From IMG/VR virus record IMGVR_UViG_3300047094_002183, positions 1 through 64,000 of that record: DNA of 64,000 nt; one strand, 5' to 3'. This DNA comes from a virus. Made by a program: the position numbers and the translations under genes. Under the pieces are notes generated by a model. That model was not told the DNA's origin, searched no databases, and was given only the letters and a program-made list of their open reading frames with translations. Below, one piece after another: positions 62,766-64,000 of the stretch (positions are counted from its first letter, which is position 1; each line of letters begins with the position of its first letter).

Positions 62766-63989
62766 TTAAATCGCCCAGAAGTCATTTTTGTCCGCTTCTT
62801 TGGCCGGTTTTGTCTGCACAGGTATGTTACGCGACGCACTTGGCTTTAATACAGGTGCGACGTCGGCCGCGTTGCTCATAATAGCGGCCGGGGCTGTCAC
62901 TGTGAGCGCCTGCACGTCTGGGCCGTAATCGCCGACACGTTCAAATAACAAAACGTAATTACCGGGATTGAGCTTTAAACCTGTGTCCCAACGCCCGCTT
63001 CCTGCCGTGTTTGCCCGCGCAATCGCGACATCACGGGCTGGAAAACTGGGTTGCGCCGCGGCATAGACGGCCGCTGGAAACACGTATACTGTCGCCCCTT
63101 CAATTGGGCAGCCGGCGCCATTGTAATAAGCTAACGTATCGGGCCCGCCGTAGTTATGGTCTACAAGCACGCTCCCGGCGCCTACAATTGGTCGCCTGTA
63201 TACCGGTGTTTCTGCTGGCGCGCCGGTAACGTCTAACGCGTAAATTGGGTTGCTAAACGGCATTAAACCCAGCTGCACGTTATACACAATGGGTACGTTA
63301 CGTAGCGCCGCAATGATCTGAATTGATTCCACCAGCCAGCGCTCATCACTGGCGGCGTTAACCCAGACGTCATTTTTATTTAGCGCCGGAAATCCGATTA
63401 CGCGGGCTGTGATATATGGATTGTCGCGTGTTGTGCCTTTAAGCTGCTCGTCAACTTGTTCCGTAATCGTCGGCAGCGACAGGTCCCAGCACTGCAGTTC
63501 CAGCGGCGGATGATAGCCAACCCTAAACCCGGTACCTTGGCAGACGGGGCAGTCCGAGTCTGTGATTTCTTGAGTTAGCTGGTCACGGCAGCGCGGACAC
63601 GGCTCACCAAAACGCATTGGTTTGACTAAATAGCCGGGCGTCGCAACGAGCCTATTGCGCACTTGTTCTTTGCGAATAATCTCACGCGACAGCGCCCAGT
63701 CGTGCTCGTTTAGTTCGCCGAAACAGCTGGCCGGTTGCGAGACGTATGTTTCCGCCGGTGTTGTGAGCGTGACGCGGTAATGGCTGAGTAAATCGTAGCC
63801 AGAGTCGTGCCAAGCCGGGTCATAGGCTACAAAGCCGTTGGTAACAGGCGGGCCAATGTTTACCCAGTCGTTGGCGTTGCGCAGCCCTGTTTTGCCGAAC
63901 TGCAGCTGGAATACATACGGTCCCGGCTGCTTAAAATCTGTTTCAAGCTGCCACCAGACACGGGTAACGCCGCGGACCATATGATCCAC
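62766..63989 (-). CDS. neck/head-tail connector-like protein with zinc ribbon (5' end uncertain)
   Basis: The frame is open to the window edge; GTG 63989 or ATG 63980 are possible starts, and it may begin beyond the window. Residues about 140-165 read CPRCRDQLTQ...CPVCQGTGF, a DnaJ-type zinc ribbon, followed by a beta-rich part (VIYNVQLGLMPFSN; then YVFPAAVYAAAQPSFPARDV with an Ig/adhesin-like look) and a Lys/Pro/Ala tail. It sits at the head-proximal end of the tail operon and is probably a neck or adaptor protein; no family is named with certainty. Confidence 0.65.
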   Translation of the reverse strand: MDHMVRGVTRVWWQLETDFKQPGPYVFQLQFGKTGLRNANDWVNIGPPVTNGFVAYDPAWHDSGYDLLSHYRVTLTTPAETYVSQPASCFGELNEHDWALSREIIRKEQVRNRLVATPGYLVKPMRFGEPCPRCRDQLTQEITDSDCPVCQGTGFRVGYHPPLELQCWDLSLPTITEQVDEQLKGTTRDNPYITARVIGFPALNKNDVWVNAASDERWLVESIQIIAALRNVPIVYNVQLGLMPFSNPIYALDVTGAPAETPVYRRPIVGAGSVLVDHNYGGPDTLAYYNGAGCPIEGATVYVFPAAVYAAAQPSFPARDVAIARANTAGSGRWDTGLKLNPGNYVLLFERVGDYGPDVQALTVTAPAAIMSNAADVAPVLKPSASRNIPVQTKPAKEADKNDFWAI

Positions 63990-64000
63990 AGATACGCGGC

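Overview
This window looks like the structural half of a large tailed dsDNA phage with a contractile tail (myovirus, plausibly a jumbo phage). The basis is a single dense leftward (minus-strand) gene array with almost no intergenic space, containing recognisable tail sheath, tail tube, spike, frameshifting tail chaperone, tape measure, hub, baseplate J and fibre genes, plus a rightward large terminase. Portal and major capsid genes are not in the window and probably lie beyond the right edge. The host cannot be fixed. CsrA, a sigma-70-like factor, a tRNA-Thr and cadherin-like repeats say 'bacterium', and one C-terminal motif in the acidic protein at 3.6-4.5 kb is reminiscent of planctomycete proteins, which is only a hint.

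Layout, reading right to left in the direction of transcription: 64.0-61.9 kb neck/tail-completion proteins; 61.8-58.1 kb sheath (very long, 1077 aa) and tube, followed by a perfect 16-bp terminator hairpin; 58.0-49.1 kb spike with OB and beta-prism regions, tail chaperone pair with a candidate -1 frameshift, and 1529-aa tape measure; 49.1-38.1 kb small tail protein, hub, a sigma-like factor lodged inside the tail operon, gp25-like and J-like baseplate proteins and a first fibre; 38.1-32.2 kb five consecutive paralogous Cys-containing fibre-type proteins sharing an 'RxYP' N-terminus and an 'INGxxPDxxGN' motif; 32.1-23.1 kb a giant 2519-aa fibre built from about 17 copies of a Cys/Pro repeat plus two collagen-like segments, and a second collagen-like protein.

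23.1-8.9 kb is an accessory region of mostly unrecognised small genes, with csrA, a primase-like 874-aa protein, a possible pyrimidine-dimer-glycosylase relative, a GNAT-like protein, tRNA-Thr and a cadherin-repeat adhesin. Three isolated rightward genes (terminase, a 390-aa unknown and a 91-aa unknown) each start on a codon that abuts or overlaps the start codon of a leftward gene (CATATG, CATG, CATG). 6.9-0 kb holds small membrane proteins, a DUF5664 nucleotide hydrolase-like gene, and at the far left a conserved trio DUF1257 (Ycf35-like) - DUF2997 - AAA+ ATPase (Ycf46-like). The ATPase gene is interrupted between its two Walker B acidic codons by an 814-nt group I intron carrying an HNH homing endonuclease.

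The most interesting items are the intron at the catalytic codon pair, the phage-borne Ycf46/DUF2997/DUF1257 trio, the giant repeat fibre with its array of five paralogues, the start-codon-overlapping strand switches, and the 29-bp imperfect hairpin at 21.25 kb.
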